From Montifringilla adamsi (taxonomy: Eukaryota > Chordata > Aves > Passeriformes > Passeridae), in NCBI GenBank assembly GCA_017590115.1, contig JAGGNK010006335.1, forward strand, positions 1 to 64,000: a stretch of DNA of 64,000 nt. Reading direction: 5' to 3'. A program made the translations under genes and the position numbers. Under the pieces are notes generated by a model that made no database searches, had not been told where the DNA came from, and worked only from the letters and a program-made list of their open reading frames with translations. Shown here one piece after another: positions 27,201-37,200 of this stretch (positions within the stretch are counted from its first letter, which is position 1; every line of letters starts with the position of its first letter).

Positions 27201-28251
27201 AAAGCTCTGTAAAAGAGTAATCACAGCTTTGCACTGGATATCAGTTTTTCCCCTTCAAATCTAAACCAACACAATTTTCAGAAATATTAGCTGTAAGTCA
27301 TCTGCTGCCTTCCTATATGCTGCTAATTTTTTTAGATTATGAAAAACAGCTGGTGAGCCTTTCAGAATTAATAAAAAAGTGCATAGAATGAAATAGCACC
27401 CAAGGATTTATGTATCTTACAATACAGAAACTAAGTGCACTTGCTCAGAAGCATTTTTATTTCAAAAGAAGTTATTCCTGTCCAAAAGTAAGTATTCAGA
27501 ATCAAACTGCAAAACATCAAAGGAGTAATAAACCTATTGCTTTGTCTTCTACTCTACTATCAACGATTTTTAGCTGGATTATGTCTGTCTCATGCATCCT
27601 CACACTTATTACTAGGCTTAAGATGTGCTCTTCTACAGGGAAGAATATGCAAGGGAAAAAATAACTACTAAAAGCCATTTCATATATTTAATGTCCAGTT
27701 AATTAATTTCATATTTATATTTCCATTTTCTTAGTACAGTAAGAATAGAGGGAATCATGAATGACCTCAACTTTTAGCAGACAGAATAGATGAAGGTATC
27801 CACATAACTCTTTTCAATCCCCTTGAAATTATTACTTTCTGCTTCATGACAAAAAATATGGGCATTCTCCTCTAAGAGACTCTGGCTCAGAAACTGTGAA
27901 GTAAGTTGTAAGGTATAAGATTTGAGAAGAATAATAACCTCCTATAATAAAGGCAAATGGTAAAAAGGCACTTTACCTACTCCATTCTTCCACTTTTTCC
28001 CTGGGCCTATTACTCTCACTTCATTTTCATTGCATCTTTTTAATGTCATGACAGTAATTTGCATTGCAAAGCATTTATGTGCCAGGGTACCACAAAGTCC
28101 CTATTGTGGTGCTTAACTAGACAAACATCATTCATTGCCACACCCATCCCATGTCATTCCCTCTTTATTTAAGAACTACTCTGTCTAATGAATTAGTTAT
28201 TTTCCTTTATCTAAAGCAATACCTTAATTGTTTGAGGTAGGTTTGAAAGAA

Positions 28252-28312
28252 GGTTTTTGGATTTTGGTGGGGTTTTTTGGTTGGTTTGGGTTTGTTGTTT
28301 TGGGGTTTTTTT
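28252..28312 (+). repeat. G/T-only low-complexity tract
   Basis: About 60 bases composed almost only of T and G, with G runs of 2-4. It could form a weak two-layer G-quadruplex. A similar tract lies near 24297-24355. Confidence 0.75.
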
Positions 28313-29608
28313 ACTGGAGAAGCTTTGCAGTATATTTTTATGTTTGTTGTTTCACATGGCTAATAATTAGCATTCAAGAACTGACCTAATGTTCTCTGTT
28401 TTTTTCTCTTTTCCACTCATGAAAATCAGTTTCTGGTGATTTAGGGTCTGAAATTTGCACTAAGTTACTTGAAGCTTGGTGAAAAACTTAGAGCAATAAT
28501 GATTGAACTGGCTATTACTTCAAGCACTAAGGGAGTTGCCAGGTCCAGCAGTTTTTGTGACCCAGACCTTTTCCTTGTTTCCAGTCCAGTAAAACCTAAT
28601 GTGGTGCAGCTGTAGGCCCTGGAGATCTCCTACACACATTTACCAAAGGATAAAGCTGCTGGAGTGCCCATTCCCAGGTCAGCAGAGAGGCTTAAGACAC
28701 CTTCCAAATAGACACATATATACAAGCACACACTGCGCAGTCCAACGCAGGTAGGACAGAGCCTTTGCCAGCACATCTCTAAACACCAATAAACAAGCAT
28801 ATGAGTACTCCACATACTAACTTAGTCCCTTTCAGCACATGCAGGCTGGAGGGAGACTGACAGGAAATGGGTAACAAGGGGATTTAGTAAGAAGGACAGG
28901 TGTACCTTAAGAAAAAGCAGTGTATTTCTAGTATAATTCAAGCACTCACGTGGCCCCACATTACTTTTCTGGCAAAAAATAATTGACTCATTCCTTCCTC
29001 TGTCATGAAATAAATGAATTAATACAGACAGACTTTCTTGCCCTATTATTTGGGAATCATTCCTGTGCAACTCCCAAGACTGCTTTACCTCCTGCTGCTC
29101 ATCATCGTATTATTTACTCTGTTGCTGTCAAACCTATTTAGATTGTACCCTTCATGCCACTTCAAAAACTGACATGGATTTGCACTGAAGAATCAGTTAC
29201 TTAAACCAGCATTTGAGCAAGAAAAAAGAAAAATAAATATTAAACTTTATCTAAAGGGCTTCTTATAGAAAAACCAAAGCTTCCAACACAAGCTTGGAAG
29301 TAGAAGAATCTGTACATTAATTGCTCTCCAAGATTCTAGTACAGTTAAGATTCAGACCAAAAGTACAGCTCATGGCCTCACAAGTTGCCCTGAGCCAGAT
29401 ACATACGTCTTTTCTTACTGCTTCCCCTGTACTCACATATAGTAGTTTTGTGTCTGCACATGCTGAAGACTCATCCCCAGAAGATTTTCAGATACAGAAT
29501 GTTTAGTGAAAAAAAAACTGTGGGAGAACTGATCTAAGATCATGACACTAAAGAAAAAAAATCCAGCAGTGATCAACTAGTTTGACTTACAATTATTATT
29601 ATTTATGC

Positions 29609-29621
29609 TTTTTTTTTTAAT
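29609..29621 (-). promoter_or_regulatory. ATTAAA poly(A) signal and A10 tract 3' of the tetraspanin
   Basis: On the minus strand ATTAAA (29621-29616) runs into ten A residues (29618-29609), about 67-80 bases past the tetraspanin stop. It may be a variant polyadenylation signal. The A run may instead be the remnant of a retrocopied mRNA tail, since the gene lacks introns. No clear target-site duplication was found around the gene, so the second reading is unproven. Confidence 0.35.
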
Positions 29622-29687
29622 TTTGTTCCAATGCAACATTGAAGTAGTAAAAAGCCAAGGAAACATGTAGCAGGTCTAGCAAAGTAG

Positions 29688-30506
29688 CTAGTACCGATAG
29701 TCCTGTAAGAAGGTGTACGAGTCCAGAATACGAAGTTCATGGAATGGCTGACGTCTCATGAGGATGCCATTGCTGACAGCAGCCAAGAGCTCCAAGATGC
29801 TTAGCACAGTACAACACCAAAAAATGTACAGCATGGAAAAATACAATTGGTCTTCCAGCTTCTTTAGACAGCCTTCCTCAGAAAGCTGCTCCACATGGTC
29901 TAAGTCTCCCCTGCAGTGAGAATGCTCCTCCTTACAGCAGCTTTCAGGGACACAAGCTTGATAGTACAAAGAGGATGATGCCTTTAGCCAGTCTGTGTAG
30001 TTGTGGACCCCACAACACTGCAGCTCCCTCTGTATCACATCCATAGCACCGTTTCCAGGATCCTGGGAGCACGTCCACTTGTGCTGGTGAACAAGGTAAC
30101 CCATAGCACTTTCCAGCTGAGAAGCTGTCCTAACACAGTAGAAACCTGCCAGAGTTGCCGAAGACGTTTCTAAGCAAAGAAGGAGCACCAGCAAGTACAT
30201 GAGAGTCCCTTGCTGATTGCGGGAACACTTAACAGAAATAGAGACAGCCAAAATTCCAGTAGGTAGCAACGTAAGTGCAGTTGTAAGAGCCAACCAACCA
30301 GGGAGAGACAAGTAAGACTCCTGAAATAAACATCTGTAGTTCTTGAACATCAGGATCACTGAAACTCCACCAAACATCTGAGCTGCAGCAGTACCCCAGA
30401 AGATGAAGCCTAGGAATCCCAGCAGAAATCGAGCAAAGGACCTAAGGTAGGCACCCTCAGAGCACCACAAAGAGAGCAGACCCATCACAGCCCTAACCCT
30501 CCTCAT
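29688..30506 (-). CDS. Intronless tetraspanin-family membrane protein
   Basis: An uninterrupted frame of 272 residues runs from an ATG at 30506-30504 (A at -3) to TAG at 29690-29688. Hydrophobic segments lie at about residues 26-53, 67-92, 101-124 and 222-248, with a short first loop and a large extracellular loop at about 125-221. That loop carries CCG at 164-166, a PESCC motif at 187-191, further cysteines at 146, 185, 198 and 213, and an N-glycosylation sequon NYT at 169-171. This is the classic tetraspanin layout; such proteins organise membrane microdomains through lateral partner binding. By eye the closest match is the TSPAN3/TSPAN36-like branch: FIFWG in the first segment, a Glu at 113 in the third, and HNYTDW after CCG. 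Oddities are the lack of introns and the loss of the usual GCC motif after the second segment, where only Cys94 remains. A second ATG at 30485 (G at -3 and +4) would give 265 residues. An extra upstream exon cannot be excluded. Tetraspanin assignment is firm; the ortholog is not determined. Confidence 0.9.
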   Translation of the reverse strand: MRRVRAVMGLLSLWCSEGAYLRSFARFLLGFLGFIFWGTAAAQMFGGVSVILMFKNYRCLFQESYLSLPGWLALTTALTLLPTGILAVSISVKCSRNQQGTLMYLLVLLLCLETSSATLAGFYCVRTASQLESAMGYLVHQHKWTCSQDPGNGAMDVIQRELQCCGVHNYTDWLKASSSLYYQACVPESCCKEEHSHCRGDLDHVEQLSEEGCLKKLEDQLYFSMLYIFWCCTVLSILELLAAVSNGILMRRQPFHELRILDSYTFLQDYRY

Positions 30507-30540
30507 TCTGCCCACTCCAGCTAACCTTCCTCATCAACAT
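30493..30540 (-). promoter_or_regulatory. Upstream ORF overlapping the tetraspanin start
   Basis: An ATG at 30540-30538 opens a 15-codon frame that ends with TAG at 30495-30493. It is out of frame with the tetraspanin and overlaps the ATG at 30506, stopping just upstream of the second in-frame ATG at 30485. If the transcript includes this segment, the upstream frame would lower initiation at the first ATG and could favour reinitiation or leaky scanning to the second. The layout is seen directly; the regulatory effect is inferred and depends on where transcription starts. Confidence 0.4.
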
Positions 30541-30800
30541 TTAAGAGGCTTCAACCCCACTTATCCAGGTGCAGCAGATGATATCTCCACCTAAAAACAA
30601 TTTGCAGGAGAGCAACTCTGATAAAGCTCCTTAGGACAAAGACTGTGCCCTGCATCAGCTTAACCACCTGCTGCTGCTGCAGCTTGCTCAGCACAGCCTG
30701 CAGAAACCAGGAAGGTATGTGTCCAGCTTGCTGTGGAGGGTGAAGGAGGACAGCTGGAAGGAGGCAGCACTCCTTTCATGTGTAGAAGACCTAAATGCAG
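30541..30800 (-). other. Possible 5' leader or promoter region of the tetraspanin
   Basis: This stretch directly upstream of the tetraspanin is richer in G and C than its surroundings by eye, with a CTG/CAG-rich patch near 30670-30690. On the minus strand a pyrimidine-leaning tract ends in TTTTTAG next to 30590, which could be a splice acceptor for a 5' untranslated exon. No TATA box or coding frame is evident. Assignment to the gene rests on position alone. Confidence 0.25.
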
Positions 30801-33307
30801 AGGAATAGTCAAAGTGGTAGCCAGCACTGCTTGTTCAGATTACTTGGACTGCCCAATTCTCCAGCAGTAGCCAGGATGGCAACAAATGTGCAAGTCAGAG
30901 CCATTAACAAATGGATGGTTTAAGCAGGGCTGTTCAATAAGGAATCTCCACAGGTGATACTCACCTAGACTCATTATCCTCCTCAACACCTTTATCATTC
31001 ATTCAGTGTTTTAAGGGCCCTAATGATGTTAATAATATTCTGCCCTTTTTTACCCAGCAAGACTTCTCTGTAGATAGCTTCAATTACTCAAGACACCTGG
31101 ATGAGAAATCCCTGCCATTTCACACTTTTACCCCTCAGATTGCCTTACCAGTGATCTGACTGACAGCTGTAATGACTCAATACAAGAGGCACTAAGTGCT
31201 ATATTAACTTTACCTTGTGTGTAAAGAAATTGAATTACACACCAGATAAATCACTTCACAACAATAACAAAGGGAATTGATGTCACTTATCAGCATTACC
31301 AGAAGAATATTATTGCTCAAACTTGTGGTATGCATGAACCATGCAGGATTGGAAATCTCCACAAATCTTGCCACAGGTGCCAGGAAGGCAGATCCCAAAC
31401 CCAGCAGTGATTCTGTAATCTTCCTGATGAAGTCCCTTAAGGTCTCCTTGGTTTCCCAAGACACAGAGCAAGACTAATGCAACATACATACATAAGGAAA
31501 AATGCAGAGAGATGATCCTCATTTTCAGAAACATGAGCACCTGCAAACCTGACAAAAAATCAGAATAACTTGGTGCTCAGATCCCTGGAACCCTGTTAAA
31601 GTCTCAGCAAAGCTGATGATCCCACATCTGTCAGACATTTTACAAGAACGTATTGCTGGTATATACACTGTGCATACACAGATGTTGGGCGGATTCCCAT
31701 CAAAATCTCTTTCTATGTGCTGTACAAACAAGTTATTAAGGCTAATTATTTTGGAATGAGATAAATTGCTTTTATTTTTAATCTTTTCATTAAGAGTAAT
31801 TAGCATGCAGCGATTAACTTGTTAAATCTTAACAAAATTATTCTTTCAAAGCTGCTCCTGATTGTGTGTATCTTCCTTCTCTGATGTCTGTGTCTACCCT
31901 CTCTCCTGTTCCACCTGCTGCTACCCCCCAGCCCTCCTGCTGTGTCGGTTTTGCTGCCATTCACATATTCTCTTGGAATGCTTTTTTCCCCGATTTCTGT
32001 CTTCTGCATCAGAGAGCTGGGGAAGGGGCGCAACAGAATTCCCCCTCACATCTGTACACACACGGAAGCTACACTGATTTGTTTCCACAATGCAGAAAAA
32101 AAATATCAGAAAAGCATGAGGAAACGTATCAGAAACACATCAGAAACTACTGTGAGGAGTACCAACTACTGTTTTTTAGCTTGCAAGCTTTGTGAACAAA
32201 AGCATGTCAGCCTGCCTCTTCTCCTTCTTGCCCTTTCCTGTGCCCATAAAGCTAAATGAGAAAGTAAGAAATTAGTTACAACATAACTTCCTTTTAGCTT
32301 ATTCTACAACTCTGTATTCCTGGCAGAACAAATGGGCCAGAGATCATACCCAATCACCAGTTCAACACGGAATCAGAAGCACCAACACTAAACATTGACT
32401 GGGAGCCAGTCCCCAGGTGAGAGGTCTCAGTGTCCTTGGGGGAAATAGAGCACACCCAGCACCACGGAAGAGGAAATTGCAGCGGTGGGTATCAATATTG
32501 GCAGAGATAAAACCCCTTACCCTCTTTTTGCTATGCAATTCATAGGCACTCAGAAAAAGAAAGCTTCTGCTCAAAATGTAAGATGAAGGACAAGAAAAAC
32601 AGAATTGGTCTCTGAAGTAACCAAAAGACTAACTGGCATCCTCAGTAGCGCTGCCTTTGTGATAAGTCATTTTACCTGTGTGTGTGGACAAAAGCTTGAA
32701 AAAGCAATGAGCAAAGCTATCCATCAGGAGACTGTAATGTGACAAAGAGAATATAGGTATGACAGAATAGGAACACTCCTCTGTTTTCTTTGCAGTGGTA
32801 AACAGCACAACATGATAAATTCTGTCCCTGTTTTCTCTGAAGTTGTTTCTGCTTATGAACTGATTAGTATTGAAATTCAAATGTGGGTGCAACAGATAAT
32901 ACACCATAGATAAACTATTTTCTGGAATGTTGCTGAAAGTATAATCCTTCAAGTTAATAAAATGTCAACAGTATACTATTTTTTTTTTCATTCACTGCTC
33001 TAGAAAGCTATAACTGACATTGAACAGGTCTGATGTGCCTAGAAGGTCAAAGAGGCCCATTCCATCTGGCTCCAGGAGTGGGACCAGAGAGCCATCAAGT
33101 CAATGTTGTGTTTGTGCAGTGTAGGCAGCTGACTAAACTCATTTTGGATGGCACAGGCTGTCATAACAGATTGATCAGGGAGTACAGCTGAGCTGTAAGG
33201 GGCAACTGTTCATATCAAGATGACCAGCTAGTCTGCTCAGGCTTGTGCGAACGAGACAAAGTCTAGAGGTGACCATGGCATTTGGGTATAGCTACACAAG
33301 CCCATCT
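30801..33307. other. No firm gene; one short signal-peptide-like frame
   Basis: Upstream of the tetraspanin. A minus-strand frame at 31310-31522 gives 70 residues with a hydrophobic start (MRIISLHFSL then YVALVLLCVLG) and four closely spaced cysteines. It matches no family I know and may be chance. The rest is featureless. Confidence 0.45.
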
Positions 33308-33425
33308 TAGAATCATAGTCACATAATGGTTTGGGTTGGAAGGAGCCTGATAGATTATCTAGTTCTTGTCCCCCTGCTAGTCAAAGGCAAGAAACCTTTC
33401 ACTAGATCAGACAATCTTCTAAGCT
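33308..33425 (-). mobile_element. CR1 LINE relic
   Basis: AGAATCATAGTCACATAATG, GGTTTGGGTTGGAAGGAGCC and a degraded CTTTCACTAGATCAGAC match the reversed CR1 3' terminus. The element is heavily truncated. Confidence 0.75.
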
Positions 33426-34284
33426 TCATACAGGCTTCCTAAAACAAGAGACAGATCTCAAAGCCATACTCTCAGGAACTGCTCCAAGAGTCCCAGTGGC
33501 ACAGACAAACCCCAAAGTTGCCTCTGTAAAACAGCTGCTACTTCCCATGTAAGCCATGTACAGATGAACATGTAGATGCTGAAATTAAAGCATTCAGAAG
33601 GAGGTTTGAGAGTTTTGAACTTTTAAAGGCCTTGTTAGATTAAGGCACATATAGCATAAGCTATACCTTTAAAACCATTCTAAAAAACAGTTATTTTTAT
33701 CAGTTTCCTCTACTCCACTTTTACATTAAGCTTCCCCACCACTACACACCTTCTTGACACCTCCACCGGGTGGAAGCTGGTGTGTGACCCAGTTGGGCCA
33801 GCAAATCCGGAAAAAGGGCAAGTGGCTATCAGTGGTATCGCTTCTCCTTTCACTGGCCCAAATCCTGCCTGCTGGTGTTGGCAGTACATCTTTCCCAAGT
33901 CAAAGAGAATTCACACACGCTTTTTCCACTTTCCAAGAAAAACCCTGACTGCATGTAAAGTGGCAACAATTAAATATTAATTAATAATTAATATTTTAAA
34001 AATAAAGAAATATTTGGGGAAAACCAACCCTTTTTTCTTCTCAATCAGGTCATTCAAGCTATAATAGGCACTCAAAACTCCACACAGCAGAAGGACTGGG
34101 TACCAACTGGAAAGCCATTTCTAAAACACTGAAATCTGCAAAGTGCATTGCCTCTTTGAGAATAAAGAACACTGTTTTATGCAACATGTCATATATTACA
34201 AGATCATTAAGGCAGCCCCAAATGGAAAAAGATAAAAAAAGCCTGGTTGGACCCAGTGCCTACAGTTGCAGCCATGCACAACCA

Positions 34285-34298
34285 GTTTCCATAGTAAC
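34285..34298. promoter_or_regulatory. Candidate RFX X-box
   Basis: GTTTCCATAGTAAC is a near-symmetric match to the RFX X-box (GTYRCCATRGYAAC), with one departure at the fourth base. RFX factors bind such sites in ciliary and immune genes. No promoter or gene is visible next to it, so function is open. Confidence 0.35.
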
Positions 34299-37200
34299 CA
34301 AAGTGAGATGATATTGCCTTGCATGAGACTGATACCTCCCATGGAAAGCTTGAAGCAAACAGAGGTATGACTACCAGCTCCTATTCATGGAGAAAATATA
34401 CTCCACTCAAGAACTGATTTACTATTACGCACATGTTTGAATGCAAGCCTGTCAGTTGTATACCCTGGCTCCATTTGCCTTTTTGTGACTGAGGAAGCAC
34501 ATCAACTGTTTTCAGGATTTATTTGGTTTTACTTTTAATATCCCACACATTCATTGGTGTTGAAAATGTTCAAAATCAAATGTCAAGGGTTTGGTGTTTT
34601 CATGTATTTCCCTCTTTCTTTCCTTTTATGAATTGAACATAAAAAAATGCAGACTAAAAGCTTTTTCCTTTTTTCTTGTTAAATTTAATTTTTCCCTTCC
34701 TTTTTTTTTTTCTTTTTTTTTGTTTGCCAGTCTGTAATTGCTATGAAATACCTTGTGACTGGATGAATAGACTATCAAAATATGAAAAAAGGAGGGGAAA
34801 AAAATCACTTTCCATATTTCTGTCACTTTGAAAACTGGAGAACATTTTAAAAGGCACATAATGGCAAAAGAAACAAAAGAAATTAAAATTAAAAGGGAAC
34901 TTCTGTTCTTTTGTTTGTCTTTATTGCAGCTGATAATAACAACAGGTTTGGAGAAATGTAAAACCTTTGTAACTTCTGTAAAAACTTTGTAAAGCCTTCA
35001 TAAAATTAAGAAAAAGCTGAATATCATGAAATTCAAGTCACCTTGACATTTAAAGTATTCTGTGACTTGGTTTTCATTGTTTTCAACCATCACTAGCTAC
35101 AATATTACTTATGTGAATGCAGTGCTCTCATTTGTGTTTGAGATTTGCCAGAAACCATATGCAAGGTTTCTGGGCATTTTCTGAAGTTATGAAAAGACTT
35201 TTAATTTTAAATACAGGCCCTTTAATGGTTAACGCATAGAAATAACTGACAGATTTCTCTTTAGGGAGGAAGTGAGGAGTGCCTGCTTACATTATCTGGA
35301 AGTTATGAAGACCTGACAAGAGGTTTACACTTGTCAGAACTTCTCATGAGTAAAGTATGTTCTTTGTGTCTCCTCAGAAAATGGAATCCTTGTAGAATGC
35401 TTTTCCTCAAGAGAAGACTTTCATGCAACATTGGGCTGGAGCCCTTCTGGGCCAATTTTCTCCACTGTATTGCGTGTGAAAATTCAGGTAGCAACATGTA
35501 GCGTTCTACCTGTGACCTTTTGCCCAACCAGTGAATGAATCTAACTATGCAGCCATAAAGGAGCAAGATATGAATAAAAATTTGGAAATCTTTTTTTTCA
35601 TATCGATACTATAAAATCTATATACATCACCTGATACAGGTCTTTCAAACTAATTTTCTGATAAATCTTAAGAACAAGTCAGTCTCAGCATCCTAAATTA
35701 CAGAGGTACTTTTACAAATGTTGCCTTTGGATACTCCATTTACCAGAGAATGTAGGTCTATTAATGCTCTTTGAGCTCCAAAACTTTCAATCTTAAGTCA
35801 TCAGGGTTTATTACAATATGGAAACTTGGATCCCAATATTTATCTCACAAGGTAAATCTAGATTTAGTATCAGTTTTTTCTTGAGAGCACTGCAACAGTG
35901 ATGTACTTGTTCAAGTGTTATTGAATCCTGTACCCAAACTAGGCTGTAGAGGAGAGATTCAGCATGATCACATGCAAAAAATTCTTGATTACATTTTCGC
36001 TTGAGCAGCAATTTAGGATTTAAAAAAAACCATTGTAGCAGCAATGATGTTATGAGCATAGGACTATTTCTGAAGTACTTGTTCTATCCAAAGACACATA
36101 CAGCAACTTCTTTAAACTGGGAACAGTGGATTATCTTGGTGTGAGCAGCTTGCAGACTTCTTTAGACCTGTAATGGGAGCTCACACAAAAGAATGGAATT
36201 TGTGCAGCTTGTGCTTCATTAATTCATTGGTAATATTTTGCAGGGTGTAGGTTCTCCTTCAGATGACTGACTGGGGGAAAAATCAATTGGAATATTAATT
36301 TTGGTTTAATCTGAATAATTGTTTAAAGGTCACATTTTCCACCAAGAAAGATATTAGCAAAGAATGTTTTCAGCCTACAAGACAGTTGAAAATTTAGCCA
36401 GATGAAAGTAAAAGGAGTATTTGATAGGGTCCTCATCTCTTTTTACTGGCATAGCAGTAGTATATCTGTATCAAACATAATGTTCATCTCATACCAGGTT
36501 TTATAGTGACTATACAAGAGAATTTATTTTTATCACCTTTTGTAAGTCATGATATGAGCATATAAAATGTCAACTTTGTCAGAATTAGTCCTACAGCACA
36601 TTTCAAAGAAGTGGAACCAATTTTAATGGGATTTTTATGCATCTCCATTCAGATGAAATGCAGGTTTTAGAGGGAAAAAAATCAAAACCAAAGATATATG
36701 CAATTTATTTCTATGTTTTATTTCTATCTCAAATCTCTCCACCAAGCAATTGTCTTCAAGAGGTATTCTGCATTTAAATGGAGATGCTGTCATTGACATA
36801 GAAAGGATCTATTATGTTTAAAATCATACAAGCATCTAAATAAAAAAAAAAGGCAAATAAATTAAAATATATTTTAACATGGAATGTAAAAATACATTTA
36901 AGTATTCCAGTACCAGGAATGATGTCCCTGCTAACTTCTGGACCAATGACAAGTAGAACAACTTGGCATTGTCTTGGTATGAGTAATTTTATTTTATTTC
37001 AGAATTTAGGTACTCATCAAAACTTAATTTTTGAGCCCAGCTGCTGGGAACCAGGGGCCTTTTCAGAGGTTCCCATAATGCTGAAATCCAGCTAGGTCTA
37101 CCAAAAATATTCCAGTACTCTAGAAACATCTTACCCTTTCCCACAGCATCTTGATGGGTGTGGTTATTATTACCCAAGCATCTTCTCCAGCACCTTCCAG

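Larger units (their letters stand above)
21816..29608. other. No gene seen
   Basis: Nearly 8 kb of AT-rich DNA with G/T-rich tracts near 24.3 and 28.3 kb and a TATA/TAGA array at 27.2 kb. No recognisable coding exon, LINE or LTR was found. Confidence 0.55.

Noticed and set aside
28055..28066. Another LTR end at TGTCATGACA
   Set aside because: It is only a short palindrome; the adjoining bases do not continue into the LTR sequence and no duplication flanks it.
30507..30515. Extended tetraspanin start at a GTG (275 residues)
   Set aside because: The codon at 30515-30513 is GTG, not ATG. In a vertebrate gene the first ATG (30506) or the next (30485) is far more likely.
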